Positions 23,309 to 34,495 of a stretch of DNA of 64,000 nt are shown in pieces. The DNA comes from Gigaspora rosea. Lineage: Eukaryota; Glomeromycota; Glomeromycetes; Diversisporales; Gigasporaceae. The position numbers were made by a program, and so were the translations under genes. The DNA lies in contig QKWP01000443.1 in assembly GCA_003550325.1 (NCBI GenBank), forward strand, positions 67,763 through 131,762, given 5' to 3'. Each line of letters begins with the position of its first letter. The stretch's first letter is position 1. Below the pieces are notes generated by a model. It saw only the letters and a program-made list of their open reading frames with translations. It did not search any database and was not told the DNA's origin.

Positions 23309-24951
23309 AGGGGGCATCCATAAATAATATTATACAAGGGGTTGAAAAACGATAACATTTTTCTCAATAAGTAGGGGGTCAAAAAAATATTACATAATTT
23401 TTTTAGAAAAAATCATCTATAAACTGAACCAGTGGTCCAAATTTAATGACATTTGTACCATTTGATTCGTTTTAGTGAGATAAGTCGAATGGTACCAATT
23501 TTATTTCATTTGGATCACTGGATCAAAAGCTATTGTCCAAATACTATTGGTTATTATGTTTTCTTATAAAATTACTATAAAATCAATAGTTTTTTGTGAA
23601 TAACTATTAATCCAGTGATCCAAAAAAAAACTCTTTCTGACAATCCCTCGTACCAAATTTTTCAAGAACACTGACCTATAAAAACTCTATAATTAATATG
23701 TCTATACGCAACAAAACTTCACCAAGCTGCTGTCGGGTACAAAGTCCATTCACTGGATGCTCTGTGCCTGAAATAGAGTTGAAAAAGATTTGCAGACTTT
23801 TAAGCGAAGCACCTTGGCAGGCTTTGGTACTATTGAGCAAAGACGTAGTAGAGAAACTCTGGAGCTTTGTCAAGTTCTATGGATATGAAAATAGAAGTAG
23901 AGGCTTGGTTAGATATGTTATTTTATACAGCGTAACTCTTTCAAACTCATTCAAGTTTGGTACTTTCCTCTGAGCCCTTTGGTCTTTTCAAAATTTCAAA
24001 AAGTGGGCATTTCGGCTTACCCCCTTCAAAAGATCAGCAGTGTTTACTCCTTCCAAATTAGGATAGCGCCTTCTGAATTGGAATCGACGTCATGAGTGAG
24101 ATCTGTTTTTGCGTACGTGATAAACAAAAAGGATGTGTCAGAGGTCGGGAGGGATGATGTAATGAAATTTCTTTCTAGAACATTCTATTAGACGTATAGA
24201 TTTTTCTTTTTTTTCTTGATATACATATAGTATATAGTATAAGGCATTTCCTTGTACTAATACTATATAATTTTTACAGTCTTGCACAGGCATTAATAGT
24301 ACTATCATGTATTTCTTTCTTTTTGCTTTTTTCTTCTTTCTTTTCATTTTTATCTTTGTTGTCGAATCTTGGTTTATCGTTTAGGTAGTTGTTAGTATCT
24401 CCCCATTTTATTTTTCCTTTTATATTTTCTCCTTATTGGCTATAGTTTTTCTTGTAGTAGGTTCTTTCTACTAGAAAAATTAGGAGAAAAAAGTCTAAAA
24501 AGAAGGCAATCTTGATATGGTTAGCATGTGCCAGCCAGTGATAGGAGGGATCATATTCTCAGTAAGTTGAGAATCCAAATTGAAGCAAAAAGTTGCTAGG
24601 CGGGTCACACTTGGATGAAATCGGGTGAGCTTTCTGTTATAGTAGAATAAATGTACAAACGCAGTCATATAATAAAGTCTACAGACACAGAAGGCAGGAT
24701 TGCTGAATTTAAAAAAAATTAATCCAGTGATCCAAATGAAATTAATTTGGTATCATTGGATTCGTCTTACTGAGACGAATCGAATGGTATATAATTCATC
24801 CAAATCGGATCACCTGTGTCATAATATATTCAAGTTTTTGAAAATTTTATATATAAACATATAATATAGATTTTGAAAAAAAATTTTATATAGTAGAGGG
24901 GGGTCAAGCACTACTATGAGAGGGTACATAATGTTTTTATAGATGCCCCCT
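23309..24951. mobile_element. Element N1, ~1.64 kb, AGGGGGCATC termini
   Basis: It begins AGGGGGCATCCATAAA and ends with the reverse complement of AGGGGGCATCTATAAA. Both subterminal zones also carry mirrored AATCCAGTGATCCAAAT words (about 23,505-23,615 and 24,720-24,830). It sits inside tandem copy 3 of the ~1-kb repeat, whose two halves resume on either side. The interior contains an R1 repeat and no recognised transposase. No clear target duplication was found. Confidence 0.75.
23640..24480 (-). repeat. Dispersed repeat R1, copy 2, inside element N1
   Basis: The reverse strand aligns with 1-480 and 63,440-63,968; the block CTTTTGAAGGGGGTAAGCC is near 24,020. Going upstream (higher coordinates) the match continues through TTCTAGAAAGAAATTTC near 24,170. 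A plus-sense frame in copy 1 and the minus frame here give similar residues (for example FFNSIS against FFISIS). That may be DNA similarity rather than selection on protein. Confidence 0.6.
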
Positions 24952-25369
24952 AAGAACTATTTCAAAAGTATTTAAAATCTAAATAAATATAATCCAGTAA
25001 ATTTAAAATAATTTATTTTTTAATTAAAATATATTTGAATAAATTAAAATATATTTGAAAATATTAATTGTATATTTTTTTGATTGATTACTTTAGACAA
25101 ATGTTTTAAATAGTAAAAAATTTTTAATGAATATGTGAAAGCAATTTAATTACATTAGAAATTTTATGATATTAATCGAAAATACATATTTAAATATAGG
25201 TGATATTTTGTATTCCCTCTCTTCATTGTCATTTGTATCCATTTCATAAATATTATCTAAAATATTCCATAGTTCACTTATTTTGTGTATTTATTTTTAC
25301 CTTTAAAACTTTTCAAACATTTTGCATATTTTCGAATTAAACTTACTATTTTTTAAAAAATAAACTAAC

Positions 25370-25460
25370 CCAAACCTCTTTCTATCTCTCTCTTTACCTC
25401 TCTCTATTTCTTTATTTCTCTCTTTTTCTCTATTTCACTCTCTCACTCTATCTTTCTCAT
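25370..25460 (+). repeat. Pyrimidine-rich microsatellite (CTCT/TTTCT)
   Basis: The tract is nearly pure C and T on the plus strand with CTCTCT and TTTCTC words. It lies in the spacer between the tandem triplicate and G1 copy 2. Confidence 0.8.
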
Positions 25461-26421
25461 CATCACATAGAATTTTTTCAATTTCTATTATCTAAAAACT
25501 ATTTGCAATTATTCGTTTTATTCTCATTAATTTTTTCTTTAATATAGTTATATTTTTTATTTTTATCATTTATTTTATTTCTAATTTGTATTTTATCTTT
25601 TAATTTTCTTATTTTTTATTATTATTATTTTCTATTATATTTATTATTTTATACACTACTTTCACTTATTTCTTAATTTTGAAAAATGCCAAAAATTGAC
25701 AAAAAACTTGTAAAAAATCCAAGTATTTTCATATGAATGCTTGTAGGAAATAAAAAAAAGATCCAGATATATCAACTGAGCGTTCTGTTATTTCTGAAAG
25801 TGTTATCTCTGAAGGTAGACTATCATCACCAGCTACTCAAATTACTTCGAGACATTCTGAATATATTAAATATTTTATGCTTTTTAATTTTTTTTTACTT
25901 AATCATAAAATTATTATTAAGTTTTTTTTAAATTTTAAGATATTTCAGGAACTTTAAATAAAATTTTAAATAAAACTTGACGATCTATCTGAAAAAATTA
26001 ATCAGATGGATTGAAAATTGGCAGAAGTTGAAGAAAGAATGTTAGAAAGCTTTGACCTAGCTCATGAAAACAGTTTTATTTAAGTAAATTTTTGATTATT
26101 TTTTTTTATTATTTTAAAATATTTAAGAATACTTATCTTTTATCTTTTTGAAATAGCAAACGGTTAAAGCTACGGCGAAAATATTAATTGAACTTCAATA
26201 TACCCTTTTGAAAAAAAATATAAAAAGCTGCAGAAAAACATCTATCAAAGAATCAAAGTGAATATTATAAAAGCATTTCAAACAAAAGATGGGCCACTTA
26301 TTATAAGCAGAATATTGCTGGACCTGTAAGTTTTTTAATTTTTGTTAAGTTAAATTTCTAAATATTTTTAAATGTTTTAAATTATTTTAAAACGTTTCAA
26401 ATTATTCGAAATATGTTAAAA

Positions 26422-27856
26422 GGAGTTGTCTTGGTGCCACCCCAGGTGGAAAATTATTTTTGCTACCCCCAGTGATCAACCAATCAAATTCGATCACATG
26501 AACTTATTTTTTTTAATAAAAAAAAATAAATAATAAAAAAAACGTAATAAAAGCGTAACGAATGACGAAATCGTATCACCAAATTTATTTATTAAAAAAA
26601 GTGATCACTGTACTTAGCGAATTTATTTATAAAAAAAAAGAAAAAAAATATAATAAAATCATATTACCACAAAGTACTTATAATAAAAGATACTCCTAAC
26701 AAAAATGAACAACAAACAGCACAATTTACAACAAAACGTCAAACAGCACGAAAACTCTACAACGATGCCACACCAAAAACGGCACTTCAATAACTCCAGT
26801 AACGACGGCTCCAACAGCGAAATCATACCCAGAAGAAAAAGAAGCAAATATATAAGAAAAAAAATCCGCCCCAAGACGAAAAAACGGTGACTCCAATAAT
26901 TCCAGTAACGACGGCTCTAGCGGCGAAATCAAACCCGGAAGAAAGAGAAGCAATAAATATATAAGAAAAAAATGTCACCAAGACGAAAAACTTACCTGAA
27001 ACCTCCAGTAACGACAGCCCCAATGGCGAAATCACACCCGGAAGAAAGAGAAGTAGCTGTAAATATATAAGGAAAAAAACCAAGACTAAGACAAAAAACT
27101 TACTCGAAATCTCCAATAACGACGGCTCCAACGGCGAAATCACACCCAGAAGAAAAAGAAGCAGCAGTAATATATAAGAAAAAAAAATGCTCCCAAGATG
27201 AAGAAACGGTGACTCTAATACCTCCAGTAACGACAGCTCCAATGGCAAAATCACACCCGGAAGAAAGAGAAGCAGCTTTAAATATATAAGAAGAAAAAAC
27301 AACCCGACACCAAGACAAAAAACTTACCTGAAATCTCTAGTAATGATGGCTCCAACATCGAAATCACACCTGGAAGAAAGAGAAGCGGTATTAAATATAT
27401 AAGAAAAAAAAACCGGCCCCAAGATGAAGAAAACGGCGACTCCAATAACTCCAGTAACAACGGCTCCAACGGCGAAATCAAACCCGGAAGAAAGAGAAGC
27501 AGCAGTAAATATATAAGAAAAAAAACCCCCGTCACCAAGACGAAAAACTTACCCGAAACCTCCAGTAACAACGGCTCCAATGGCGAAATCACACCCAGAA
27601 GAAAGAGAAACAGCTGTAAATATATAAGAAAAAAAAAACTGATACTAAGACGAAAAACTTACCCGAAACCTCCAGTAACGACGGCTCCAACAGCGAAATC
27701 ACACCCGGAAGAAAGAAAAGCAGCAGTAAATATAAAGAAAAAAAAAACAAAGCAGATCTAATCTAAAAAAAAATAATAATAACTTATCTGATTGGCCGTT
27801 CTGTGGTAGGGGTGGTAAAAAATATTTTACCACCCGGGTTAGTACCAGGACTTTCC
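26422..27856. mobile_element. Element M2, 1,435 bp, 9-bp target duplication, internal satellite
   Basis: The flanks are ATGTTAAAA (26,413-26,421) and ATATTAAAA (27,857-27,865). The ends read GGAGTTGTCTTGGTGCCACC and, reversed, GGAAAGTCCTGGTACTAACC. Both continue to a CC(A/G)GGTGG block and a CCAATCA motif about 55-70 bp in. Between the ends lie an A/T spacer and nine tandem units. It is non-autonomous, since no transposase is encoded. It lies in an intron of G1 copy 2. Confidence 0.85.
26800..27730. repeat. Nine-unit tandem array, period ~110 bp
   Basis: Each unit contains ACGACGGCTCCAACGGCGAA, then CACCCGGAAGAAAGAGAAG, then AAATATATAAGAAAAAAA. Unit landmarks fall near 26,807, 26,915, 27,013, 27,121, 27,231, 27,347, 27,461, 27,571 and 27,681. 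The long hydrophobic minus-strand frames over it are translations of the array. Confidence 0.9.
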
Positions 27857-28380
27857 ATATTAAAAATAATCATTTTCAAATATATTAAAATATTTAGAAA
27901 TATAATTTTAATTTTTGCATAATATAATAATTTCTAAATATTTAGATATATTCAAAATATCTCGAAATTATTTAACTTTATATAATAATTATATTAAATT
28001 TTTAGCTATTAAAGCAGCATCGATCATTACGAAATGCTTTGACTATGCAAATCAAACAAGTATTATTTTCAGTATTTGGTGAAAACAATTTGAATTCAAT
28101 AAATACAAATGTAGTCCCATCAAAAATTATGGAATGGAAAGCTTCTAACAAAACAAAGTCTTGCTATAAAAAGCTTTTTACTCTGATATCCTCTGACCCA
28201 ATTGACACATATATGGCAAGAATCCTTGCAAAAGTATAGTCTACTACAATACTATTGGACATGAAAATAGCATATGCCATTACAGTATGCTAAGTAACGC
28301 TAAGCCAACATTATAAAAAATTCACAATGAGCGAAGATATTGTGAAAGATAGACTTATAAAAAATTTAGTAAATAAAATA

Positions 28381-30454
28381 GGCTGTTATTTTATAGCGAC
28401 CTATTACCATGGTGACCCCGTAATCAGCCAATCAAAAGCGATTACATGGTCAGCTTTTTTTTTTACAAAAAAATTTTTTTTTATTAAGGTTTATACGGTA
28501 TATTATTTTAAAAAAAACTTAGCGAACGTTCGCGGCACAAAAAAAAAATTTTGCGAATTCGTTGTGTAATGAAGCCGCCCATTTTTTATTTAAAAAAAAA
28601 CATTGCGAAATAAAAATAATACAAAAAAAAATTTACATCATTGCACGAAGAAAAAAAATTTCGCAAACACTCGCAAAACAAAAAAAAATAAAAAAAATAA
28701 ATTAGTGCATAAGAAGCCGCCCATTTAATTTTTTATTATTTAAAAAACGAAATAATATAAGTTATAAAAAAAAAATTTACATTGTTGCATAATGAGCGTT
28801 ATTACGTAACGAAATAATGAAGCCACCTCCACCCACCCATCCACTGCGACAAACGACAGCGAAAAAAATAGCCCATCCACTATATTCACTAAAAAATGCT
28901 GAAAGTCCACACGAATTCACCAAACAAACGTCGAAAGTCCTAAGAAAAGTTCACCAAAAAACACCAAAAGTCACAAGAAGAGTTCACTGAAAGCACCAAG
29001 AAAACTCACCAAAAAAACACCGACTAGAAAACGCCAAAAGTCCTCAGGAAAAATTCACCAGAAAATGCTGAAAGTCCTCAAGAGAATTTACCAAACAAAC
29101 CGAAAGTCCTAAGAGAATTCACAAGAATTCACCAGAAAACGCTGAAGGTCCTCAAGAGCACCAGAAAACGCTGAAGGTTCTCAAAAGAATTCAACAAAAA
29201 ATGCTGAAAGTCCATCGAAAGTCCACAAGAGCTCACCAAAAAATGCTGAAAGCCCCAAGAGACAAACGCCAAAATCCCAAGAGAATTTACCAAAAAAGGG
29301 GAAGTGCACCAACAAATCGTTGAAAGTTCACCAATTCCGAAAATTAGTAAAGGTCTAGAAAAAAAACGGCAAAGATTAAAAAAAAAAAGTACTTACCCTC
29401 AAGAGCACCAGAAAATGCCAAAGGTCCTCAAGAGAATTCAACAAAAAATGCCAAAAGTCCATCGAAAGTCCACAAGAGCTCACCAAAAAACGCTGAAAGC
29501 CCCAAGAGACAAATACCAAAATCCCAAGAGAATTTATCAAAAAAGGGGAAGTGCACCAACAAATCGTCAAAAGTTCACCAATTCCGAATATTAGTAAAGG
29601 TCTAAAAAAAACGCCAAAAGATTAAAAAAAAAAGTACTTACTCTCAAGAGCACCAGAAAATGCCGAAGGTCCTCAAGAGAATTCAACAAAAAATGCCGAA
29701 AGTCCATCGAAAGTCCACAAGAGCTCACCAAAAAACGCTGAAAGCCCCAAGAGACAAACGCCAAAATCCCAAGAGAATTTACCAAAAAAGAGGAAGTGCA
29801 CCAACAAATCGTTGAAAGTTCACCAATTCCGAAAATTAGTAAAGGCCTAGAAAAAAAAACGCAAAAAGATTAAAAAAAAAAAGTACTTACCCTCAAGAGC
29901 ACTAGAAAACACCGAAGGTCCTCAAGAGAATTCAACAAAAAACGTCGAAAGTCCATCAAAAGTCCACAAGAACTCACCAAAAAACGCTGAAAGCCCCAAG
30001 AGACAAATGCCAAAATCCTAAGAGAATTTACCAAAAAAGAGGAAGTGCACCAACAAATCATCGAAAGTTCACCAATTCTGAAAATTAGTAAAGATCTAAA
30101 AAAAAAAACGCCAAAAGATTAAAAAAAAAAAGTTCTTACCAATAAGTTAAAAAAAAAAGCCCACAACAGCTCTACTAATTCCAGAGAAATAAATCTACAA
30201 AGGAAAAAAAGTATAAGTTCAAAAAAGAGAAAAGAAATGCAAACAACAAAAAAAAAACACATATCTTAAGATCCCGGTTATCTCTACTACCCGATTTTCT
30301 AGGAAGCAAAAAAAAAATCAAAATAAAAAACACGAGATCTAATTTTTTTTTGATTGTGATGCGACAAAAATTCTTATTTGATCGCCAATCTTCAATGTGA
30401 TTGGTCGATCGTATGGGGGTCGCCATGGCGATGGGTCGCTATCTATAATTTTCC
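28381..30454. mobile_element. Element M3, 2,074 bp, perfect 9-bp target duplication, internal satellite
   Basis: AATAAAATA flanks it exactly (28,372-28,380 and 30,455-30,463). The ends begin GGCTGTTATTTTATAGCGAC and, reversed, GGAAAATTATAGATAGCGAC. Both then carry a CCATGG(T/C)GACCCC block and a CCAATCA motif about 50-60 bp in. The interior is A-rich and holds a ~245-bp tandem array. The insertion point is at the end of the main G1 exon. It is non-coding. Confidence 0.9.
29150..30130. repeat. Four-unit tandem array, period ~245 bp
   Basis: Units start at CTCAAGAGCACCAGAAAA near 29,150, 29,398, 29,642 and 29,890. Each runs through GAAAGTCCATCGAAAGTCC, CCCCAAGAGACAAA and AGGAAGTGCACCAACAAATC to an A-rich end. 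Upstream (28,900-29,150) a shorter sub-repeat of the AAAGTCC...AAGA type is visible, which suggests the long unit arose from it. Units 2-4 are very similar, pointing to recent expansion. Confidence 0.9.
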
Positions 30455-30484
30455 AATAAAATAAACTAAATATTTGCAAAATAT

Positions 30485-31569
30485 ATATATTTTTTTTTTA
30501 ACCGCGAAATGGCGTACTTTATTTAAATCTATAAATTTATGTAAGAGCTAACTATTTACAATTAGGAAGGTTTATACATCTATATTTAAAAACTGATCTA
30601 ACTTTTCTTTGGATTTGCTCTTACGGGTTTTGTTTAAGACCGTAAGGCTTTTCCTTAGCCTAGCTTTAGCTACCATTTTACAACTTCTTCTCTCATAATG
30701 TTATTTCCCTACCGAGCTTGTGTGTACCAATACCATATCTCGCACATAATATTAATATGTAACCATATTGCTACTTTTCTTTTTTCACAATTTTGTATAT
30801 GTTGAGCAGTAAATATCTCTTCTATGTTTTGTGGGATCGAGTATAATGACGAATTCTTCATAAATGAATAACCTATCCTCCAAATTGTTTGACTGATATT
30901 ATATTTCAAAGCAAAATGATCTGGTGTTTGTTTTTCCTCTGGGCAGCCTGGGCAGCTTCCATCTATATCTTTATCTATGTGCATAAGTTGGTAATCTAGT
31001 GGAAGTGCTCTATTCTGCAACTGCCAAAAAATATCTTTCTTTTTATTTAATATTTTCTTACTTTCTATCCACTCATAGTGGTTTAGAGGATTGTCTTGTG
31101 AAGCTATTAGAGTTTGTGCTGCTATAGGCTTTATCGAGTACTATCTTAGAAATTCAGTCACTTTCTTGACTATGAACTGATCCCCTAGTTGATCACATAA
31201 CTTTATTTGTGTAATTTCCCATGGCCAGTTATTAGAAGATTCTATTGTGCCTTTAAGTCGTTTCCAGGCTATTAGGTAAGGTTGCCAAGCATCTGGCCAC
31301 TCTTTAAGCCTAATTGGAGTGTTGTTAAAGCTGTTACTATTGAGATTTTTCTTTTACTTGTATTCTTTGTGAAATTAGTGTTCGTTCAACTCTGGCCCAA
31401 AAACTATTAGCTATCAAAAGCTTTATCCAAATTGAACAAAGCCTAGTATCAAGCGTATCTTTAAGAACAGAAGCATTTAACCCTCCCCTGTTGTAATCCA
31501 GCTGGAAAGCTGAGTATCGTGAAAGTAGTTTGGATTTGTTCTTGATCCAATTGGAGATCAGATTGTTAA
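30485..31569 (-). mobile_element. 5'-truncated LINE fragment with target duplication and poly(A)
   Basis: TTGCAAAATAT flanks it (30,474-30,484 and 31,570-31,580) and a T run at about 30,491-30,499 is the minus-strand poly(A) tail. The coding part on the minus strand gives SRYSAFQLDYNRGGLNASVL (post-RT region) and, from 31,020, ALPLDYQLMHIDKD...SCPGCPEEKQTPDHFALKY. The latter is a LINE zinc knuckle whose fourth ligand is Tyr instead of Cys. It differs from the LINE at 2.8-6.8 kb, so two lineages are present. No RT catalytic core remains. It inserted 10 bp from the right target duplication of M3, inside G1 copy 2. Confidence 0.8.
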
Positions 31570-32035
31570 TTGCAAAATATTTTAAAATTAAAAAATAATA
31601 AAAACGCAAGTTGCAAAAAGGTGAGAAGTTTCTCCCTCCTGCCTTGGACGAAAAAACAGACAATAAAGAGATTGTTGAAGAAGTAAGAGAAAGCAGAAAA
31701 AAGCGAAAAAAGTCACAACTATCCAAAATAGTAAAAATTAAGATTATATTCTAATAAAGCTGTGCTCTATATTTTTTTAATTATATAAATTGTTAATATT
31801 ACAAATAATATTTAGACTAAGAGACGCAAACGAGATCATGCTTCCTCTACAAGTTCTACATAATCCTACGAATCAACTACTAGTCCTCAAGAAATTGCAG
31901 ATGATTCCGAAGAAAGTCATCACGATGATCCTCAACACGGTGATCTGCAACACCATCACAATGATCCTCAACAAGAAACTTAATCTGCTAGTGCAAGTAC
32001 TCAAAAAGGTGCTGGTCACCAAGAGTCTCAATAAT

Positions 32036-32545
32036 TTTGATTTAAATTTTTTTATTGTTTTTATTATTTATTTTTTTTTAATCTTTTTTTTTTATTTTTA
32101 ATGCTTTTTCTCGCAATTATTTTTTATATTTATTTTTTACTGTTTTTTTTAAAATTTATTTTCAATTTTTTTTTATTATATATTTTTATTTTTTTTATTT
32201 ATTATATTACTTATAAATAAATATAATAATTTAAATTTTTAAATACTCTAAAATCTTGCAAATACTTTAAAATTTTTGTCATATAATTTAATTTCTTCTT
32301 TCTACTTTGTTTAAAATTTTGTTACATTTAAGATAATGTTTATATTTGCAAAATATTTTGAATTTTTCAGATTGCTTTTATAATAAAATATCTAATTTTA
32401 TTTTATTAATATTTAATTATCCAAGTTTTTAAATATATTCGAAATACTTTTTTTATTTTTAGATATTTTAGTTTATTTAAATAATTGTGATAATTAATAG
32501 TTTCGAAAACTTTTAAATAATTTTAATTATTTTTAAGATTTTTTA
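32036..32545. other. AT-rich intergenic spacer between convergent pseudogenes
   Basis: Long T runs (32,040-32,200) are followed by loose AAATATTTCGAAATA words. It separates the 3' ends of G1 copy 2 (+) and Plavaka-like pseudogene B (-). Nothing else is seen. Confidence 0.5.
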
Positions 32546-34495
32546 TTAAAAAATATATTTGTTTACTAAATATTCATTTGTTTTGTCAAAGCGGGGAATT
32601 ACATGAACTTGATTTCTAATTGCTTCAATATCAATTACATTAAATAATTCAGTTAATTTAAGCCAAGGACATCCATAATAATATGGATTCCTGTCGGATT
32701 TAAAATCATACCACTGAATTAATGCTAGATTATGTGTTAAAGATTCCTTATTATATTCAAGTTTCACTAATAAATATATCTAAAAATTAAATATTAAAAA
32801 TTTATGTTAATACTGTATTTTAAAAAATTAAAAATTAAAAATTAAACCATGAAAAATACCTGTCCATAACAGATTCCTTGATCTGATATATATTCAAATA
32901 GTTCTTCAGAATTCATAGCAACTGCTACATTGCTATGCCAGGCTTTTCCATAAAAATTATCAGTTGCTCTAATTATAGCCCCATTTTCTAAAGTTACTGA
33001 GCTATATATTTTAACTATATAATTACCTAAATTAACATTTGCTGAATTAAAATATATAGTTAAATGTTCTAAAAAATTTTCAAGTCCAAAATATATTTTA
33101 GAACTTGAATTATAGTCTTTTAATTGTTGGTTAATAAATTCCTGAGCATTATTTAAACTAAAAGTCCAAATTAAATTTGTAAATTTATAAGGGCTTATAG
33201 TTTTAAAATTTTTTAATTTGTCTGATAATAATTTCGTTACAATAGCCTGCCTCTGAATCTATTTAATTTAAAATAATTTAGTAAAGTTTTATAAAAATAC
33301 TAAATATTATTAAAAAATTTAAATAATTACCAATTTTATTATTTGAATTTCTATATTTTGTTTATTATTTAAATAATAAGGCATTTTAACAAAATCTTTA
33401 TGAAGAATTTCATAGGTTTTAGTGAAAAACCCATTTAAAGTACCATACTTTCTAATTAAATCAATAGTATAGTATATCCATGAATGTAATTTTGGAAACT
33501 TTAATTCTGATGAAGTACTTGTTTAAAAAATATTAATAAACTGTTGAGCCAATTTATTATTAAATTCTAAAAATAATTATATTAATATTAGCTATTAAAA
33601 TTAGTTAATTAAAATATTAAAATATTGATAAATAAATTCAAATAAATTCGAAATATTGCGAATTACCTCAAAATCTTTCAAACTTTGGTTATCAAATTCT
33701 TCAAATCAACTTATAATATACATGTTATTCCAAACTTCATAAAGATTCAACAACTTTTTATTTAATGCTTCACTGATATCTAAGTTATCCAGAACAAATA
33801 TCATAACTTTCATAAGATTACGATATTCATTAGCTGTAATTCTAAAGTGATTGAATTCCATTTTTGAATATTTTAAATTCTGGAAATTTAGGAATACTCG
33901 CTAATCTTTTATCCACTTTATCAAGTATTGAAGCTCCATATGATTGTTTTAAAAGATCATATGTAAAAGTAATTTGATAGTTAAATAATCCCTAATCTAA
34001 ATGATGCATTTTATCAATTATCATAGCTTCGTAAATATTGATATTTCTAAAATAAAAAATTGATATTAAATTATATATTATATATTATGAATTTTAATTT
34101 TTTTTTAATAAAATAATTTAAGTTATTTTAAAAAATTCACAATGATTCGAAAGTTTTAAAATTATTTTAAAAATTGTTAAATTAATATTAAATATTTCAC
34201 AATATTTTGAAAATTTTAAAATTAATTTAAAAATTGTTATAGTAAAATTAATTTTAATCTTAAATTTATTTGAAATATTTAAACATATTCACATATTTAA
34301 TTAATTAGAATATTAAATTTACCTAAATTTCCAAAAAATATTTGGTACTAATTCAATGCTTACTGTTTGTCCTTCATTCTTATTATAATAGTATTGCATG
34401 TTTTAATGATTTCTAAGTTCCATATCTTTTTTAGTGAGATTTGTATTTGTTAAATTATCTCTTTTTACTAAACAAAAATGGCAAGGATGTTTAGA

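Larger units (their letters stand above)
20500..25100 (+). repeat. Tandem triplicate of a ~1-kb unit, each copy disrupted
   Basis: Three direct copies share AACTCAATTATATAAAA, then CAGGAATG, ACTATAAATGGTCATTT, TTCAAAGCGGATTAATTT, AATGGAGCTAAAA and AAATCTAAATATAA. They begin near 20,760, 22,110 and 23,130. After subtracting insertions the unit is roughly 1.0 kb. Copy 1 carries element M1, the copy 1/copy 2 junction carries a foldback, the copy 2/copy 3 junction carries a hAT-like MITE, and copy 3 carries element N1. The unit itself encodes nothing recognisable. Confidence 0.7.
25686..32035 (+). pseudogene. G1 family, copy 2: unknown multi-exon gene, split by three insertions
   Basis: Blocks recognisable by comparison with copy 1 are: about 25,686-25,885 (MPKIDKKLVKNPS, then DPDISTERSVISESVISEG), 25,977-26,075 (DDLSEKINQMD, ERMLESFDLAHE), 26,157-26,330 (AEKHLSKNQSEYY, ending QNIAGP), 28,006-28,380 (RNALTMQIKQVLFSVFG, KIMEWKASNKTKSCYKKLF, DPIDTYMARIL, IAYAITVC), about 31,600-31,730 (LDEKTDNKEIVEEVRESRKK) and about 31,815-32,035 (TKRRKRDHASSTSS, then an Asp/Glu/His/Gln-rich tail). 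Element M2 sits in the intron after the third block. M3 and a LINE fragment sit at or just after the end of the fourth. In-frame stops include TAG at 28,237, where copy 1 has Trp. Function is unknown; the basic cluster and acidic tail hint at a nuclear role. Confidence 0.5.

Noticed and set aside
26823..27592. Long hydrophobic minus-strand open frames with a repeated LPGVISPLEPSLLEV-like phrase
   Set aside because: They are translations of the ~110-bp satellite units inside element M2. The repetition follows the DNA period and the frames change between units.
29304..30061. Repeated minus-strand frames with CGLSMDFWHFLLNSLEDLWHF-type text, and a plus-strand Lys/Gln-rich frame
   Set aside because: These are by-products of the ~245-bp array in M3.
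31790..32101. A plus-strand 103-codon frame with many Leu/Ile
   Set aside because: It is a shadow. The neighbouring frame starting at an AG acceptor gives the KRRKR plus acidic tail expected for G1.
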